DNA of 64,000 bases from Planctomycetota bacterium. Lineage in GTDB: Bacteria > Planctomycetota > UBA8108 > UBA1146. Under the pieces are notes generated by a model. That model searched no databases and had not been told where the DNA came from. It worked only from the letters and a program-made list of their open reading frames with translations. Where the stretch lies: positions 62,001 through 126,000 of the forward strand of contig JADHSM010000008.1 of assembly GCA_016776905.1 (NCBI GenBank). The letters are read 5' to 3'. Of this stretch, positions 39,210-49,001 are shown piece by piece; positions within the stretch are counted from its first letter, which is position 1; each line of letters opens with the position of its first letter. The translations under genes were made by a program, and so were the position numbers.

Positions 39210-40033
39210 GCAACGGATTGCTCACGGTCATCTAAGCCGGTCATGTTTCGTAACTCGTGGCGGGCCTTTTCCAAAGCTTCTAACTGCTCTTCCAGTTCAC
39301 GCTGCATTTTTTCTTCTTTGCGATCTTCCTGGATTCTTGCAATTTCTGCTTCGGTCTCAGCGCGAGACTGATCACGATTCGCACTTTCGATGGCCCGTTG
39401 AAGACGTTCTTCCGCTCGGGGAATACGAACTTCCATTTCAACTTGGTGCTCTCTGCGAGTTTGCCCGAGAGACTCTTCCGCTCGAGCCAAACTCATTCGA
39501 CCCCTCTGAAGGACCAGTTCTGCAGTTCCGTCTTCCAACTCTGCTCCTGCGTAGAGCAATTCCAACTGCTCCAGTTCGGTACGCGAATCTTTGAGACGGG
39601 TCTCTGCGAAAATGACAGATCTGCGACTTTCGAACTCCCGTGTGGGACGATCGAACTCATGGAACATACGCATTTCGTGTTCCGCTTCCATGACGGCTCG
39701 CTCTAGCTCTTGATGTCGATGTTCAGTCGACTCACGAGAGAGATCACGCTCCATTTCGGCGATATGAAAATCGATCTCCAAATCGGCGACTTTCATCTCC
39801 AATTCTTCGACCTTTTCTTCTTGGGCTTTGATCTTCTTTGGATCGACCACTTCCTCCACGACAGGAGCGGAGGCCGCCGGAGAATCGGAAGTGAAATCGA
39901 TGGTCAGCGCCCCGCTGTCAGGGTCCAATTTAGCGGCATCGGAATTGACCACGAGACAACCGGTTAAAGACAATATGGATACAATGACGAAACTATTCGT
40001 CAGAACTCTGCAAAGCATGAAGGCCTCCCTCAT
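39194..40033 (-). CDS. Coiled-coil lipoprotein, hypothetical
   Basis: Lipobox LTGC, long Glu/Arg-rich heptad region. Confidence 0.65.
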   Translation of the reverse strand: MREAFMLCRVLTNSFVIVSILSLTGCLVVNSDAAKLDPDSGALTIDFTSDSPAASAPVVEEVVDPKKIKAQEEKVEELEMKVADLEIDFHIAEMERDLSRESTEHRHQELERAVMEAEHEMRMFHEFDRPTREFESRRSVIFAETRLKDSRTELEQLELLYAGAELEDGTAELVLQRGRMSLARAEESLGQTRREHQVEMEVRIPRAEERLQRAIESANRDQSRAETEAEIARIQEDRKEEKMQRELEEQLEALEKARHELRNMTGLDDREQSVAWGLF

Positions 40034-40092
40034 GGAAGTAAGTCATTAGACGACCTCAGTTTGACAGGACTCTGACGAGTGAACAAGAGCCT

Positions 40093-40431
40093 TTACTCTT
40101 TGGGAGGGCTCAAACAGACAAAAACCCGGTCCCCATCCACGCGAGCGGAATGACGCTCCAGATTTTGGTTCGTCGGGCCATCTGAAACCTCGCCGGAGAG
40201 AGCGTCGAAGCAAGCGCCATGAAGCGGACATTCGATGTGACCATCTTCGACGGTCGCTCCGACCATGGAAGCTCCAATGTGAGGGCAACTATCGGTGAAC
40301 ACGGAGACATCGTCCCCGGCTTTGACCACCATCAGTTCCTTACCGGCGACATGAGCAAAGAAGGGTTCTTCTTCTTCGACCTCTGCGAGAGGACACAGAT
40401 CGTGCCACTCTCCTTCAGACTCAGTTGGCAT
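40093..40431 (-). CDS. Rieske [2Fe-2S] ferredoxin-like protein
   Basis: CPHIGASMVGATVEDGHIECPLHGACFDALSGEV (CxH...CxxH); start chosen at MPTESEGEW. Confidence 0.93.
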   Translation of the reverse strand: MPTESEGEWHDLCPLAEVEEEEPFFAHVAGKELMVVKAGDDVSVFTDSCPHIGASMVGATVEDGHIECPLHGACFDALSGEVSDGPTNQNLERHSARVDGDRVFVCLSPPKE

Positions 40432-41035
40432 AGTAAGGATTCTCTCCCGCTTTGTGATCCGTCGAGTCATGGATATGACGGATTGCTGGCACCTTCTGGC
40501 GTATCAAAGTTTCAACACCTTGGCGCAGAGTGACCGCGGCCATACCACAGCCCTGACAACCTCCACCCATGTGAATGAACAAATCCTGATCCTTCACATC
40601 GACCACTTCGATAAAACCACCGTGAGCGGCCACCATAGGATTGAGATCAGAGTTGAGGAGATTTTGAATCTCAATGAAAAGTCCTTTTTCATCTTCATTC
40701 ATTTCTCGGCTGCGCTCAGAAACGATGCGATCGAACTCTTCGAAGTGCTTTTGCACAAGTTCAGTCGCACGATCGACGAGCGGCTGCCAATCAGAACCAT
40801 CCAATGGTTTCAGCAAAGTAATCACGCGATCTTGCATCAATACCGCTTCAAGTCCCTCGATGGCGACAAGCTTACGACCCAAGGGACTCTCTTCGGCCTC
40901 CTCGGCAGTCGAGTAATACTCTGGAGATTGGGCAACGACCCTATTGAGTCGCATGACGCATGTGTCGGAGTCTGACTCCCACGGTTCAATCTGAATATTC
41001 AATTCTTCATTCATGACAACGAGTGCCCTTTCCAA
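40421..41035 (-). CDS. NifU/Nfu-like iron-sulfur scaffold with N-terminal Nfu_N domain
   Basis: LNPMVAAHGGFIEVVDVKDQDLFIHMGGGCQGCGMAAVTLRQGVETLIRQKVP. Confidence 0.9.
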   Translation of the reverse strand: MERALVVMNEELNIQIEPWESDSDTCVMRLNRVVAQSPEYYSTAEEAEESPLGRKLVAIEGLEAVLMQDRVITLLKPLDGSDWQPLVDRATELVQKHFEEFDRIVSERSREMNEDEKGLFIEIQNLLNSDLNPMVAAHGGFIEVVDVKDQDLFIHMGGGCQGCGMAAVTLRQGVETLIRQKVPAIRHIHDSTDHKAGENPYYAN

Positions 41036-41176
41036 ATCTCTTCGGCATTTCTCTGGAAACCACAGTCAAATCTTTCTGTGGCCGAATTGCCATCGGCTAT
41101 GCTCAGGATATAGATCAAATCATATCATGAGATGACAAAATAGAGAGCCTATCATATTTAGGAATGGTGAATATTC

Positions 41177-41204
41177 GACTTAGTTTTGAAGACTTAGTTT
41201 TGAA
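41177..41204. repeat. Tandem duplication, 2 x 14 bp (gacttagttttgaa), across the vWA-gene stop codon
   Basis: Direct reading. Confidence 0.9.
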
Positions 41205-43479
41205 GAGGGGTGCTTTCTTTAGAAATCACAAGCTCCAGAAGATCCATGGCTGCATCGCTGACGCTACCGCCCTGCTCCTTATCGAAGATCAACTCGATCA
41301 CAACCTTGTGGCTTGCGTGAGGAACCGAACCCTCGCTCTGGCGTTTACGCATGCCGTTTTTGCTGTCCCGGTCCGCCGCTGTCACCGGTCCTAGGGTATC
41401 TTCTCCCAGTTCATTTCCATCTTCGTCAAAAAATACGATTCGAACTTGGGCTTCATCTTTCTGCTTCTTCCACCCGCCAATCCAGGCTGAAAAATGATAT
41501 GTCGCCCCCTTCCGGATAGTGCTTCTTAATTTCTTGAGATCGATGTGTTGTCGAAGAGTGGTACGCATCGCCACATCGCCGATGGTTCCATGGAGGAAGT
41601 GATTCGCTCCAGCTCCATCTGGTACGGGCAAATGATCCCCTTCATCCAAGGCAAATCCGTTCCACGGTTGAACCTGGACGGGAGTATTTGTCCCGATGGA
41701 TTCCCATGCGCTGACGACACCAGCTTTGGCCTGCTGACCACTCGCAACCTCAACCTGCTGATCTTCTGCGCCAGGATTTACGATGATGTTCTCCCCCAAC
41801 TTACGAGCCGTGAAGATTTGAGGAGCGCGACTTTCCCTCGACATCGTTTCGCTGGCATTTCCGATCTTGCGCAGACGACCGCTATGGCGTTGTGAAATCT
41901 CTTCGCAGTACTCTTCCGCTTTTTCAGCCCCCCCGATGACCACATTGTGAATCGCGACCGGATGAAAACGGGTGACCCGTTCCAGCTCCTTCAGCAATCG
42001 ATCGAGATCGTTGCACCGACCACCCCAAGGTTCTCCGTCGGAAAGGAAGTAGATGAAACGACACTCCGGATCCTCGATGGCCGCCTCAATACTCTCCTGA
42101 TAGGCAAAGCGACAGGTCCCCTGTGCTGAAAACCATTGCGCTGCAGTTTGGGCATTCTTGGGCGACAGCTGCGCCAGCCTCGGAAACACTCGATCGATAC
42201 GAGCATTCCAGGGATCGTCGTAGGGTTCACGAAACAAAACCAGATTAAATCGCGGCTGCTCAGTCCGGGGGAGAGAAAGCCACTTTTCCAACATCGTATG
42301 AACCTCGATGCGGGCCGCTTCCATGCGAGTGCGGCCACCAAAATCGCCATTCATCGATCCTGAAAGATCAAACAAAAACACGGCATCCGCAGCAAGAACT
42401 GGTAGATCGAAAAAGACCACGGTAGGCCCATCTTTGACCCGAGCATTGCCGACTCCTTCGGCTGGCGCTCGAAGCCAGCCACCGACAGGTCGCTCTTTCC
42501 GATCGGCAACCTTACGAGGGGAAGGATGCATCTCGTCATATACGCGCCAGCCCCTCGCATCGACCGGTTTGCTTTCACCGGTCAAATCGGAAAGTGCGTG
42601 ATGCCAGTCAAAGAGATCTGGATCTCCTGGCTTTTCCGGCAGAGTTTCCAGTAATAAGTCGATGGATATCGGCGACCAGACTTCGACCAGAGCCTCAACT
42701 GTCCTTCGACGAACTCGCCAGTCACTATTCTCAAGAGCATCGGCCAGCAACTCCCGGCTGCCTTCAGTCCATTCTTCAACGGGAATCGCCCCCAAAGCCT
42801 GAACGATGGCGATCCGTGCCGAATGCCCCGACGATTTAGGAATTTTTTTCCAGGCGCGTTGAAGGTCTTTCTGATGGGGCCCTGCGCCATGAGCTCTCAG
42901 GAAATCTGCCCCAGCCACGACATCTACCGGATTCTTGCTGCGTAGTTTTCTCATCGCCGAAGGTCGTATTTCATCGGAGGTGTTAGGCCGCACCAGAGCC
43001 GCCATTGCACGAGGGCTTCCCCGTTTTGCCACACACCACTTGAGCAGTTGATCGATGCTTTCCGAATCAGGGTAGCGTGCAGCAATCTCTACCAGCGCGC
43101 GGATCGCTGCAGAAGTCAGCTCTTCATCATCTGTACTGAGCCAACCTCTCAATAAATCGAGATCTTCTTCGCCACCCACATGTCCAAACAAATCGCAGAC
43201 AATGGCAGGCAGTTGTGGATTTTTCCCCTCTTCGAGGATCATTCGCCGGGCCCTGCTCCGCACCGTGTCCGCATCCATCTTGGAAAGCGCCACCACGCCC
43301 TCCTCGACCACGATGGGGTCACGAGAGAGGAGCTTCTCTAGCGGTTCATCGAGTTCATCAAGGCCCACTCCATGAAGTGGTACCAATAGGCTGAAAATGA
43401 TTGAGAAGGTCAGTAACCCGCTATTCAAAGAACACCTCCAGCCGCATGATAACCCGATGAAATCGGTGAGCGAAGACAT
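41194..43479 (-). CDS. HEAT-repeat/vWA-domain protein (second paralog)
   Basis: MIDAS FLFDLSGSMNGDFGG; N-terminal HEAT-like repeats; C-terminal carbohydrate-binding-like region. Confidence 0.8.
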   Translation of the reverse strand: MSSLTDFIGLSCGWRCSLNSGLLTFSIIFSLLVPLHGVGLDELDEPLEKLLSRDPIVVEEGVVALSKMDADTVRSRARRMILEEGKNPQLPAIVCDLFGHVGGEEDLDLLRGWLSTDDEELTSAAIRALVEIAARYPDSESIDQLLKWCVAKRGSPRAMAALVRPNTSDEIRPSAMRKLRSKNPVDVVAGADFLRAHGAGPHQKDLQRAWKKIPKSSGHSARIAIVQALGAIPVEEWTEGSRELLADALENSDWRVRRRTVEALVEVWSPISIDLLLETLPEKPGDPDLFDWHHALSDLTGESKPVDARGWRVYDEMHPSPRKVADRKERPVGGWLRAPAEGVGNARVKDGPTVVFFDLPVLAADAVFLFDLSGSMNGDFGGRTRMEAARIEVHTMLEKWLSLPRTEQPRFNLVLFREPYDDPWNARIDRVFPRLAQLSPKNAQTAAQWFSAQGTCRFAYQESIEAAIEDPECRFIYFLSDGEPWGGRCNDLDRLLKELERVTRFHPVAIHNVVIGGAEKAEEYCEEISQRHSGRLRKIGNASETMSRESRAPQIFTARKLGENIIVNPGAEDQQVEVASGQQAKAGVVSAWESIGTNTPVQVQPWNGFALDEGDHLPVPDGAGANHFLHGTIGDVAMRTTLRQHIDLKKLRSTIRKGATYHFSAWIGGWKKQKDEAQVRIVFFDEDGNELGEDTLGPVTAADRDSKNGMRKRQSEGSVPHASHKVVIELIFDKEQGGSVSDAAMDLLELVISKESTPLQN

Positions 43480-43547
43480 GACTCCCCCCCCTCAGCAATA
43501 CGAGAGGTTCCTGAACTCCGATCGTCACCATCGAGAGGCTTCGATCA

Positions 43548-43594
43548 TTCGTAGACCACTGACCTTCGTAGACCACTGACCTTCGTAGATCACT
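43548..43594. repeat. Tandem repeat, 3 x 17 bp (ttcgtagaccactgacc), intergenic
   Basis: Direct reading. Confidence 0.93.
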
Positions 43595-43715
43595 GGGACC
43601 AAACCTGACCGAGCTTCAAGGTGGGTCGTACTTCGAGCAGCAACTCTCATCTACTTCTGGGATTCCTCTACCCCCACAAGTAGAATGGACCCTGCTCAAG
43701 TGGATTCTTTTCGAA

Positions 43716-44486
43716 ATGGGTGCCATGACAGATCAATCTTCCCAAGACATGTTCGATGACACTTCCAAAAGTTGGGCCCGGGATGAACCTCGCCTTCTCT
43801 CCGATTGGACCGCCCGGCCATTTCTCTTACAGTGGTCCACACCCGTTGCCGAGAAAAGGATCCTCGATCTGGGTTGTGGCGAAGGCTACTTCACCCGCCA
43901 GTTGGCGAGATCTTCCTCTGAGAAAGCCCGACATTTGGAGGGCATCGATATCAGTGCAGGGATGATTGAGTTGGCTCAAGCCAACGAACAGCAGAACTCA
44001 CTCGAAATCACATACTCGGTGGGATGCGCCACTGATTTCACTCCCCGCCTGGATTCCTACGATCTGATCACCGCCGTCTTCGTCTACAACTACACGACCG
44101 TCGAGCAGATGCATCAGTCGATGAAACGGGTCTATGACCATTTGGCACCCGACGGCCACTTCATCTTTTCACTCCCCCACCCTGTGAACCCGTTCATGGA
44201 TACGGGGACGGACAGTTTTCACTTCGAGAAATCGGGGGGTTGGTTCAGCGGTCGCGACCAGACCTTCGAAGGGCGGATGGCTCAACGAGATGGCTCGGAA
44301 GTCTCGGTACGCTGCCTCCACAAAACTTTTCAAGATGTACTCGACGGTTTACGCACAGCAGGATTTACCCATTTCCCCGACTTCCGGGAACTCGCCGTCA
44401 CCGAGAAGATGATCGCTGAAGATGAAGATTTCTTCGGTCCACTTGCGGACCTTCCCCTACATATGGCCTTTAAGGTCGGGAAGTAG
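43716..44486 (+). CDS. Class I SAM-dependent methyltransferase
   Basis: KRILDLGCGEGYFTRQLARSSSEKARHLEGIDISAGMIELAQ. Confidence 0.92.
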   Translation: MGAMTDQSSQDMFDDTSKSWARDEPRLLSDWTARPFLLQWSTPVAEKRILDLGCGEGYFTRQLARSSSEKARHLEGIDISAGMIELAQANEQQNSLEITYSVGCATDFTPRLDSYDLITAVFVYNYTTVEQMHQSMKRVYDHLAPDGHFIFSLPHPVNPFMDTGTDSFHFEKSGGWFSGRDQTFEGRMAQRDGSEVSVRCLHKTFQDVLDGLRTAGFTHFPDFRELAVTEKMIAEDEDFFGPLADLPLHMAFKVGK

Positions 44487-44491
44487 ACGTC

Positions 44492-45406
44492 ATGACCCGA
44501 GCACCGTGGACAAATACCGATCTTTCCCAAAGACCTCAACATTGCCTGACCTTCGATGAAGGTATCGTGCAGGAGCTTCAACACTGGCAAGAAACCTGCC
44601 CGACGATTGTCGATGACGAAGTCACTCTTGAGCATGTATCAGGGATGACCCGACTCGCCGAGCTCGCTCAAAAAACTCGAGCGGAGGTTTACCACGGGAG
44701 TGGCGTGGTCAGAGTTTCAGCTCCTCCGGAAAGCGCTATGAGTGATGACTTACTACGAAGGTACTACCTCGCCTTTGGGGTGCATCTCGGAGAACCACTC
44801 GGTAATTATGGTCGGCTCTACGAAGTCAAAGATCGGGGAGGAGACTACACTAAGAAAGCCATCCCGGTCAGCCAGACCAAAGCGGCCACGGGTCTACACA
44901 CCGATTCGAGTGCCGTCAATGTTCTTCCCGATCTTGTCGGATTGATTTGTATTCGGCCCGCTCCCGTCGGAGGCGCTTCTCGCATTGCATGTGCACTCCT
45001 GGCTCACGAAAAACTCTCTCGTGATTTCCCAGAGTTGTGCAGGATTCTTGAGGAACCGCACTATCGAGATATCGTCACACCCGGTGCTGATCAGAGTCAA
45101 CGATTACGAAATCGCTTCCCCGTGTTTGAGGTGACCGACACCACCAAAGGTCCCGTTTGCCGATATATGCGATTTTGGATCGAGAAGGGTTATGAGAAAG
45201 CAGAAATAGAACCACACTCGCAATTGCAAAATGCCCTCGACCAATTGGATAGCACATTGGAAGAACCCGATTCGGTCGCCACCTTTACCTTGCAACGAGG
45301 TGAAATGCTCTGGGTTCACAATACGACCACGCTCCACGACAGAACCGCTTACGAAGACGATCCGAATGCTCCTCGACTCCTGTTACGACAATGGGTCTGC
45401 GGCTGA
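44492..45406 (+). CDS. TauD/TfdA-like Fe(II)/2-oxoglutarate dioxygenase
   Basis: TGLHTDSSAVNVLPDLVGLICIRPAPVGGASRIAC (HxD), LWVHNTTTLHDRTAYEDDPNAPRLLLRQWV (distal H, R). Confidence 0.85.
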   Translation: MTRAPWTNTDLSQRPQHCLTFDEGIVQELQHWQETCPTIVDDEVTLEHVSGMTRLAELAQKTRAEVYHGSGVVRVSAPPESAMSDDLLRRYYLAFGVHLGEPLGNYGRLYEVKDRGGDYTKKAIPVSQTKAATGLHTDSSAVNVLPDLVGLICIRPAPVGGASRIACALLAHEKLSRDFPELCRILEEPHYRDIVTPGADQSQRLRNRFPVFEVTDTTKGPVCRYMRFWIEKGYEKAEIEPHSQLQNALDQLDSTLEEPDSVATFTLQRGEMLWVHNTTTLHDRTAYEDDPNAPRLLLRQWVCG

Positions 45407-45409
45407 TCA

Positions 45410-45489
45410 ACACAGAACATCAGAAACACAGAACATCAGAAACACAGAACATCAGAAACACAGCGCGTCAGAAACACAGCGCGCTAGAA
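45410..45489. repeat. Tandem repeat, 5 x 16 bp (acacagaacatcagaa), between convergent genes and reaching the minus-strand stop codon
   Basis: Direct reading. Confidence 0.95.
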
Positions 45490-46665
45490 AAGCTGAGTCG
45501 CTCCCTCGTCCGACTGGCCTTTCGTCAGGGCCCGAGCATGTAACCAATCCCAGAAGCCCGCACGAAGAGACAATGCTTTCCGCATCCCTTTGAGCAGATT
45601 CCTCCGCCCCTCCGACGTCGCAGCATAATGCTTTGAGATCTCCATCAGAGTTTCCTGATGGTGATCATCCACCGCAGCATGCAAGGGGAAGAATACTGTC
45701 TCAGAAGGTGGCGCGTCCAAAACTTCCAAAGCAGGAAGGAAATGCTGGTACATGGTACTGACAACATTTTCAGTACCCAAGCCCAGTGCACCCAGGGCTT
45801 CTGCTGTAGATCCTCCCGATAGAACGCTGAGGAACATCTCTCTCCAGCAGACCACTTCCACCGCATCCTCGGTCAATGACTCTTGATCGACTCCTGCGGC
45901 TAAACAAAATCTTCGAAACAAGACCGGATGAGGAATCCCATCGATCCACTCCTTCTCGACTCCAATTTCTACGAGCTCTTCCATTTCTTCGCTCTCATAA
46001 ATACCTGATTCCTCCGTCAGGTTTTCCATCAAAGCCGATCGATGCTCGGGAACCTCTAACCTGCCGATGACCGTGGTGAGGTAACGGGGGAAATGTGACG
46101 AATATCCCAGATATTGACGAGCAAAATCAGCGAGAGCCCACTTCATATCTGGAAGGGATCTATTTCTGAGAGCAAGTAGATAAGGATGATGAACAGCTCT
46201 ATGCGAGGTGGCTTCCTCAGCGACCTGCTTGAGAAAAGAGTCTACCTCTTGGTCATCATGGGATTCCATATGCGCATTTCTGCGCTCCTCAATGGCATGG
46301 ACAAAATTAAAGAGTGCTTCAGAGTCTTCTGCAAGAGACCGGAGCAAATCCTGACGTTGCACCGCAACGAAGGAACATGGCTCCATAGCCCTGACACTCG
46401 CAGTGCGGGGACGCTTCTCAACAAAGGCCACCTCACCAAAAACATCTCCTGAGGAGATGGTGTCGACCACTGACCCACCGCGAAGAATCTCCACTTTCCC
46501 CGACTCAAGGAAGTATAGAGTTTCGTCAAAAACGCCTTCCTCGATCAGGAGGTCTCCTGCAGAAGCTTGGCCCGGAGTCCCAACCTTTTGAATGGCTTGG
46601 ATCGCTGATTCTGGAAAACTCAATTTGTGTCTCCTCAACTCTTTAGTTCTGTAGATGCCTACCAA
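45484..46665 (-). CDS. Cyclic-nucleotide-binding domain fused to a haem-oxygenase-like (iron-containing redox enzyme) domain
   Basis: N-terminal cNMP fold (GDLLIEEGVFDETLYFLESGKVEILRGG..FGEVAFVEKRPRTASVRA); C-terminal HRAVHHPYLLAL...LTEESGIYESEEMEELVEIG...HLFR helical region. Confidence 0.75.
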   Translation of the reverse strand: MVGIYRTKELRRHKLSFPESAIQAIQKVGTPGQASAGDLLIEEGVFDETLYFLESGKVEILRGGSVVDTISSGDVFGEVAFVEKRPRTASVRAMEPCSFVAVQRQDLLRSLAEDSEALFNFVHAIEERRNAHMESHDDQEVDSFLKQVAEEATSHRAVHHPYLLALRNRSLPDMKWALADFARQYLGYSSHFPRYLTTVIGRLEVPEHRSALMENLTEESGIYESEEMEELVEIGVEKEWIDGIPHPVLFRRFCLAAGVDQESLTEDAVEVVCWREMFLSVLSGGSTAEALGALGLGTENVVSTMYQHFLPALEVLDAPPSETVFFPLHAAVDDHHQETLMEISKHYAATSEGRRNLLKGMRKALSLRAGFWDWLHARALTKGQSDEGATQLF

Positions 46666-46759
46666 GACAGTTTTTCGCGAGGCTGTTTCATTGCAAGAAT
46701 CTTACCCTGCATGCCCTTATCAGATTTACATCAGAAAACCCCGAAGGATCGGACTCGGG

Positions 46760-47503
46760 TCAATTGTTGTTTTTTGATTTCACTCGACGGAAAGGATGAA
46801 TCCAGCTGGCAAAAGCCTGCGGACTGCGGCTCTGAACCCACACACGACCCTCGCCGGAAAACCTGAGCATGATCTGGTCACCAAAGAGGAATGAACGAAT
46901 CTTCCTCCCCGTGGTCAGGCGGTAATCGAGGCTCGGGTCCCACGCAACGGCGTAACCGTTATCCACTGTATAATCGCCGTCAACCTGAACAGCTTCTTCC
47001 CAGTCGTCAGCAAAATTATCATCCGCATTATTGCCGACATTTTTCCCTGAGAGAGAGACCTGCTGAATATCTCCAAAGGCATTAAAGAAAAGAGTCCCGG
47101 TTCCAGAGCACTTCAGAATAAATAAGCCCTCATTAAAAAACCCTCGAAGTCCATCAAACTTAGTATCGATCTTGATGTCACCAATGGATGCGAGATATGC
47201 ACCCTTCTGCAGGAAGACTTCTTCCCCATTGAGCTCAAGAGCCACGATAGCTCCGGAAGGACCTGGGGCCAAAGCCAAACGAGATCCCTGCTCTTCACTG
47301 GTATATGTGTTTTGAAAGAAAGATTCACCACTGAGAAAAGAACGTTTCAATCCTGCGAAAACGCCCCCTCGGGTCGAAGTTTCCATCTCGACTCCAGGAT
47401 CCATCCACGCCATCGATCCCGATTCGGATGCGATACTATCACCCGGATTGAGTTCTACTTCGAGATAGGAGTACCCCGGTTGGCATTCGATACGATATTT
47501 CAT
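46760..47503 (-). CDS. AIM24/TIGR00266-family protein
   Basis: YSYLEVELNPGDSIASESGSMAWMDPGVEMETSTRGGVFAGLKRSFLSGESFFQNTY. Confidence 0.88.
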   Translation of the reverse strand: MKYRIECQPGYSYLEVELNPGDSIASESGSMAWMDPGVEMETSTRGGVFAGLKRSFLSGESFFQNTYTSEEQGSRLALAPGPSGAIVALELNGEEVFLQKGAYLASIGDIKIDTKFDGLRGFFNEGLFILKCSGTGTLFFNAFGDIQQVSLSGKNVGNNADDNFADDWEEAVQVDGDYTVDNGYAVAWDPSLDYRLTTGRKIRSFLFGDQIMLRFSGEGRVWVQSRSPQAFASWIHPFRRVKSKNNN

Positions 47504-47506
47504 GGG

Positions 47507-48196
47507 TTACTCCCTCTCCGGTAACAACGGTCCGAGTCTTTTTCCAAACCCAGTCACATCGTGAGTCTGCACGATCAATTTTCCATGCCCCTCAAATTTC
47601 ATGACAAAGCCTTCTCCTGAAAGAAAACTCTGAGTCAGAGAACTTGCAGCCTTGGAGATCTTGTATTCCAGAGTTTTTTCGTAAGCGATGAGGTGCCCTG
47701 TATCGAGAGTGAACTCTCCAGAGACCTCGATTTCATGCAAGGCTCCGAATCCACCGACCAGAGCGTCCCCGACCCCCGACAATTCAAGGAAGAAGAGTCC
47801 TTCTCCACTGAACACATTGCCGAAACCCTGAAATCGAGTCTCCATTTCCACATCGTCGCCGCCGGCAGCAATAAATGAGCCTCCGGAACAAACCCATGTG
47901 GTCGAACCATCTAGCGAGATGGTCTTCATCTCTCCGGGAAGAACGGGTGCAAGACCCACCTCACCTTTCTCGCCCGGTCCTACCTTGTAGGTGCTCACGA
48001 AAAAAGACTCACCACTGATCATTCGTTTGAGGCCACCCATGATGCCACTCTTACCGCGGCTGCGGGTACTCACATCCATCTCGACATTTCCGGACGCACG
48101 AACCATCGCTCCGGATTCGCTGAACAGTTCTTCGCCATGTTCAAATTCGACCAGAGCAGATTGAAAAGCGCCCGTTTCGAGGATATTGAATTTCAT
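47507..48196 (-). CDS. AIM24-family protein (paralog 2)
   Basis: FQSALVEFEHGEELFSESGAMVRASGNVEMDVSTRSRGKSGIMGGLKRMISGESFFVSTY. Confidence 0.88.
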   Translation of the reverse strand: MKFNILETGAFQSALVEFEHGEELFSESGAMVRASGNVEMDVSTRSRGKSGIMGGLKRMISGESFFVSTYKVGPGEKGEVGLAPVLPGEMKTISLDGSTTWVCSGGSFIAAGGDDVEMETRFQGFGNVFSGEGLFFLELSGVGDALVGGFGALHEIEVSGEFTLDTGHLIAYEKTLEYKISKAASSLTQSFLSGEGFVMKFEGHGKLIVQTHDVTGFGKRLGPLLPERE

Positions 48197-48204
48197 CGAT
48201 CCTC

Positions 48205-48873
48205 CTATGATCTGAGGAAGGGCGTAATCCAGCCCGCCGTGCCTGTCAAATGTCGGGTCTGAACCCAGATTCTCCCCCGACCGCTAAATCGCATCACTAA
48301 ACCCTCTCCTGAAAAGAGAGTGCTCTTCAGCCCCCCTGCGCCTTCAAGACTCCAGTCGAGAGTATTTTCCCAGGCGAGGACATGGCCATTATCGACAATC
48401 AATTCACCGTCCAACTCTTTTTCAACGACAGCACCGTATGCACCGAAGAAAACATCTCCAGAACCGGACGCCTCGATGAAAAAAGCACCTTTGCCACTGA
48501 AGAAGGCTTTGAAGCCGCCAAACTGTGTTCTCATGTCGACACCGGGCGTGCACGCTGTAAAGGATCCTCCAGAGATGAGCAGCCCTTCAGAAGTCACAGG
48601 AATCTTTACCAAAGTTCCGGCAACGCAGTGAGAAAAAGCAACTTCCGATGGCCCAGTTGCCTGATATTCATTGATAAACATCGAGGTCCCACCCAGGATC
48701 TTGCGGAACAGAGAGCGGAAAAAACCGCCCATTAATTTCGCTCGAAATGAAACCGGGCCACGATGCCAATTCATGGCGCCAGAGGCGGCATGAAAAGAAT
48801 CGCCCGCTCCGAGTTTGGCACGGGCTTCTCCAAAGTCGGGATTCCCCAATATCTCGAATTCCATCGATCCCAA
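48205..48873 (-). CDS. AIM24-family protein (paralog 3)
   Basis: ARAKLGAGDSFHAASGAMNWHRGPVSFRAKLMGGFFRSLFRKILGGTSMFINEY. Confidence 0.85.
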   Translation of the reverse strand: MGSMEFEILGNPDFGEARAKLGAGDSFHAASGAMNWHRGPVSFRAKLMGGFFRSLFRKILGGTSMFINEYQATGPSEVAFSHCVAGTLVKIPVTSEGLLISGGSFTACTPGVDMRTQFGGFKAFFSGKGAFFIEASGSGDVFFGAYGAVVEKELDGELIVDNGHVLAWENTLDWSLEGAGGLKSTLFSGEGLVMRFSGRGRIWVQTRHLTGTAGWITPFLRS

Positions 48874-49001
48874 CCCTTCTCTTGATACGTATTATCGTGC
48901 CCCATCAGTCGATCATGCGAATAGATACAAATCAAGCCCCGGATGTCTGTTGAACCCGGGGCTTGATTTGTGCGCTGAACCATCGAGAGTGCTCGGAATG
49001 A

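Noticed and set aside
45410-45489. Possible CRISPR array between convergent genes
   Set aside because: 16-bp units are contiguous with no unique spacers and no cas genes nearby.
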